NCBI GenBank assembly: GCA_046541355.1
Contig: JBKHDM010000047.1
Span: 1-22,980, forward strand
Reading direction: 5' to 3'
From: CAYZHV01 sp046541355
GTDB taxonomy: Bacteria; Spirochaetota; Spirochaetia; DSM-27196; Alkalispirochaetaceae
DNA length: 22,980 bases
The position numbers and the translations under genes were made by a program. The notes beneath the pieces are model-generated. The model searched no databases and was not told the DNA's origin. It saw only the letters and a program-made list of their open reading frames with translations. Position 1 is the first letter of the stretch, and each line of letters begins with the position of its first letter. Shown one piece after another: positions 21,210 to 22,980 of the stretch.

Positions 21210-22757
21210 CTACCGACCGCGGCGACGGGAGCCGTGCTTCTCCAGTACCCGGGCCGCCTCGGCTCTGCCGAAGGCTGATCCCTTGCGGCGGTATACTTCG
21301 CCCTGCATGCTCTTTACCCGCTCCCGAAACGCGACAATCGGCGGCGGATAGCCTTCGCCACCCTCGCGCCCGCCCCGCGCTCTCTCCTGGGAGGAGAACA
21401 GCTCCCCCTGGGGAGAGCTGCGGCGGTGGGAGGGGCTGTCCACACCGGCGAGGGCGTGGGTGATTATCTCCTCGTTGCTCCACTCCCCCAACTCCGGGAT
21501 ACATCGTCGTACAAAGGTGCACTCCCCGTCGTGGTCAAGGAGCTGCTTGGTGGGATTGTAGACCCGCACCGTGTTGATTCCCACAACTCCCGCCTGCATC
21601 TGGAGCTGGGCGATGTGGATACCAGGGTGGTAGTCCGCCATGATCCGTCCCATTGGATGGAGCAGACGGCGCCAGTCGAGGTGAAGGGCGTAGGTGGCGA
21701 AGGAGACTATCATCGCCCGCATGCGGAAGTTTACAAATCCGGTCTCCCTGAGGGATCGCACCGAAGCGTCCACCATCGGAAAGCCCGTGCGACCCGCCCA
21801 GAGGGCAGCCTCGAGGTCCGGGTCGTTCTCATAGGGCATATCCTCATAGGCGCGGTTGAGAGGGCGGACCTCCATCTCCGGCTCGTCCTCGAGACGCTGG
21901 ATAAAGTGGTCGTGCCAGTGGAGTCTGCTTGCAAAGGCGGACAGCGGTTTGAGCCATCCCCGCTCCCCTTTCGGCGAGCGAAGCTCCCGTTCCCGCTCCC
22001 TGAGCCTCGCCATCGCCTGCCGGAGGGAGAGGGTGCCCCAGGCGAGGTGGACGGAGAGTCTGCTTCCGGTAAAGCGGGATCGGGAGGGGGAGCTTATGCC
22101 GTTGGTATACTCCTTTGCCCGCTGCTCGAGGAAACTCGTCAAGGTGCGTTCCCCCGCACCCTCGTCAAGGCGCTGCACACCGTTTCCGGGAGGCTCGAAA
22201 CCGAGCTCCCCGAGGGACGGCAGGGGTGTGGCCGCGGCGGTTTTTTTTGTTTCCCCGGAGGTGGGGATCCGGGGAGGCTCCGGGAGAGGCGGGCTCTCGA
22301 TTCGCTCCCGCCAGACATCGATACGCCGGTCTCGGTCCTCGAGCCCCCGGACCACACCGTTACGCGGATACTCCCGGAGGGTAACTCCCCGGTGAGCACA
22401 CCATCGACGCAGTCGTCGGTCCCGGTCGTAGGTGAGGCGCGTTCCGGTCTCCTCCTCCACGTGTATCGCATCAAAGGGAGCGTGGCCCATAAGCTTGTCG
22501 AAGGCGTCGGGCACCTCTGACAGCAGGAGCAGCAGATCGCTCTCCTTTTCCCGCAGTCGCGCCCGCAGGGCGGTCAGCCCTTGTAGTATGAGCTTGAGGT
22601 GATGCGCCCCGGTCTCCGACGAGTCGATGAGGGAGGGTTCGAGGATGTACAGCGGCACCACCTCCCCGCCCTCCTTTGCGGCGACGGCGCACGCCTCGGT
22701 AAGGGCGAGATTATCCGTCAGCCTCAGGTCCCGTTTAATCCACCAGAGAACGCGCAT
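21210..22757 (-). CDS. Photolyase/cryptochrome family flavoprotein
   Basis: A 515-residue protein. The N-terminal photolyase alpha/beta domain starts MRVLWWIKRDLRLTDN (1-16), with VPLYILEP. The C-terminal FAD-binding helical domain contains GSRLSVHLAWGTLSLRQ (231-247), RTGFPMVDASVRSLRETGFVNFRMR (323-347), LDWR, GINTVRVYNPTKQLLDHDGE (393-412) and the VRRCIPEL end. These place it among class I-like CPD photolyases/cryptochromes. The usual Trp-rich segment (GGWQWAA in E. coli PhrB) reads Q384-L-Q-M-Q-A-G390, so the flavin-proximal Trp of the classical triad appears absent. An Arg/Ser/Gly-rich insertion lies near 450-475. The ATG at 22757 has no RBS. Confidence 0.92.
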   Translation of the reverse strand: MRVLWWIKRDLRLTDNLALTEACAVAAKEGGEVVPLYILEPSLIDSSETGAHHLKLILQGLTALRARLREKESDLLLLLSEVPDAFDKLMGHAPFDAIHVEEETGTRLTYDRDRRLRRWCAHRGVTLREYPRNGVVRGLEDRDRRIDVWRERIESPPLPEPPRIPTSGETKKTAAATPLPSLGELGFEPPGNGVQRLDEGAGERTLTSFLEQRAKEYTNGISSPSRSRFTGSRLSVHLAWGTLSLRQAMARLRERERELRSPKGERGWLKPLSAFASRLHWHDHFIQRLEDEPEMEVRPLNRAYEDMPYENDPDLEAALWAGRTGFPMVDASVRSLRETGFVNFRMRAMIVSFATYALHLDWRRLLHPMGRIMADYHPGIHIAQLQMQAGVVGINTVRVYNPTKQLLDHDGECTFVRRCIPELGEWSNEEIITHALAGVDSPSHRRSSPQGELFSSQERARGGREGGEGYPPPIVAFRERVKSMQGEVYRRKGSAFGRAEAARVLEKHGSRRRGR

Positions 22758-22765
22758 GGGTTGGA

Positions 22766-22771
22766 AATGTA
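22766..22771 (-). promoter_or_regulatory. Possible -10 box of the photolyase gene
   Basis: On the minus strand TACATT ends 8 nt before the ATG. No clear -35 and no RBS. It follows the same arrangement as the other putative leaderless genes. Confidence 0.3.
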
Positions 22772-22847
22772 CGGAGAACAGCCTCCCTCAGGGTAGGGGG
22801 AAACAACCTGCCCGAAGGGCGCCGGGGCGTGCAGTCGGCCCGGGGCG

Positions 22848-22980
22848 CCGGGGCGGGCGATCCGCCCGGGGACGGGGCCGCCCGCGGCCGCGGAACCGTC
22901 GCTCCGGGGCGGGCGATCCGCCCGGGGACGACCCGCCCGCGGCCACCGAACCGTCGCGCCCCCAGGACGACCCGCCCGCG
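22848..22980. repeat. GC-rich tandem repeat array running off the window
   Basis: Two imperfect copies of a 54-55 bp unit start at 22848 and 22904 (period 56), each opening CCGGGGCGGGCGATCCGCCC and ending AACCGTCGC. A third, partial and diverged copy (from about 22962) is cut by the edge. Each unit contains a CGGGC-GATCC-GCCCG hairpin. No coding frame is convincing from 22758 to 22980. Confidence 0.8.

Noticed and set aside
21426..22520. Plus-strand open frame of 364 codons antisense to the photolyase gene
   Set aside because: Shadow of a clear photolyase gene; Gly/Arg/Glu-rich without domain features.

Overview
The window is high-GC bacterial chromosome with tightly packed genes, many 1-14 nt overlaps and GTG starts. 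A complete ExbB-ExbD-ExbD-TonB-like cassette indicates a Gram-negative (diderm) cell. The antiporter layout, actinobacterial-type glycogen synthase and C4 DksA/TraR-like protein would fit a Spirochaeta-like organism, but that is only a guess: the window has no rRNA or marker gene to settle it. I found no rRNA, tRNA, CRISPR array, insertion sequence or prophage gene.

Layout. 1-1445 (+): 3' end of a NicO-type nickel/cobalt transporter gene, then an aldo/keto reductase. 1453-1521: a hexamer repeat at the convergent end. 1519-8034 (-): an eleven-gene operon, a PII-like regulator, an EIIA-Ntr-like PTS protein, then a nine-subunit Mrp-type Na+/H+ antiporter in the order E-F-G-MbhD-MbhE-B-C-D-D with no MrpA (NuoL-like) subunit. 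8060-9295 (-): a DHFR/RibD-C family reductase and a ribosome hibernation factor fused to a cold-shock domain. 9454-10945 (+): a squalene/phytoene synthase family protein and a DksA/TraR zinc-finger protein. 10958-11631 (-): archease and a small membrane protein. 11808-14210 (+): a bactofilin-like membrane protein and a glycogen/maltose-1-phosphate synthase. 14325-16303 (-): an MIO-type aromatic ammonia-lyase and a cyclophilin. 16400-18553 (+): the Ton energising cassette. 18561-19667 (-): a membrane-anchored alpha/beta-hydrolase fold protein without its catalytic Ser and His. 19811-21175 (+): a YdcZ/DUF606 transporter and a YhhQ-type queuosine-precursor transporter. 21210-22757 (-): a photolyase/cryptochrome family protein. 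The right edge is GC-rich tandem repeat.

Two points stand out. First, the Mrp antiporter is led by two sensor-type proteins (PII-like and EIIA-Ntr-like) in one overlapping operon, suggesting that ion antiport is tuned by nucleotide, nitrogen or PTS phosphorylation state. Second, about nine first-in-unit genes lack a Shine-Dalgarno sequence and instead carry a TANNNT -10 box ending 7-10 nt before the start codon, often with a -35 box 17-18 bp further up. That predicts leaderless mRNAs. Genes inside operons here use overlaps, and a minority of first genes have a normal purine-rich RBS.
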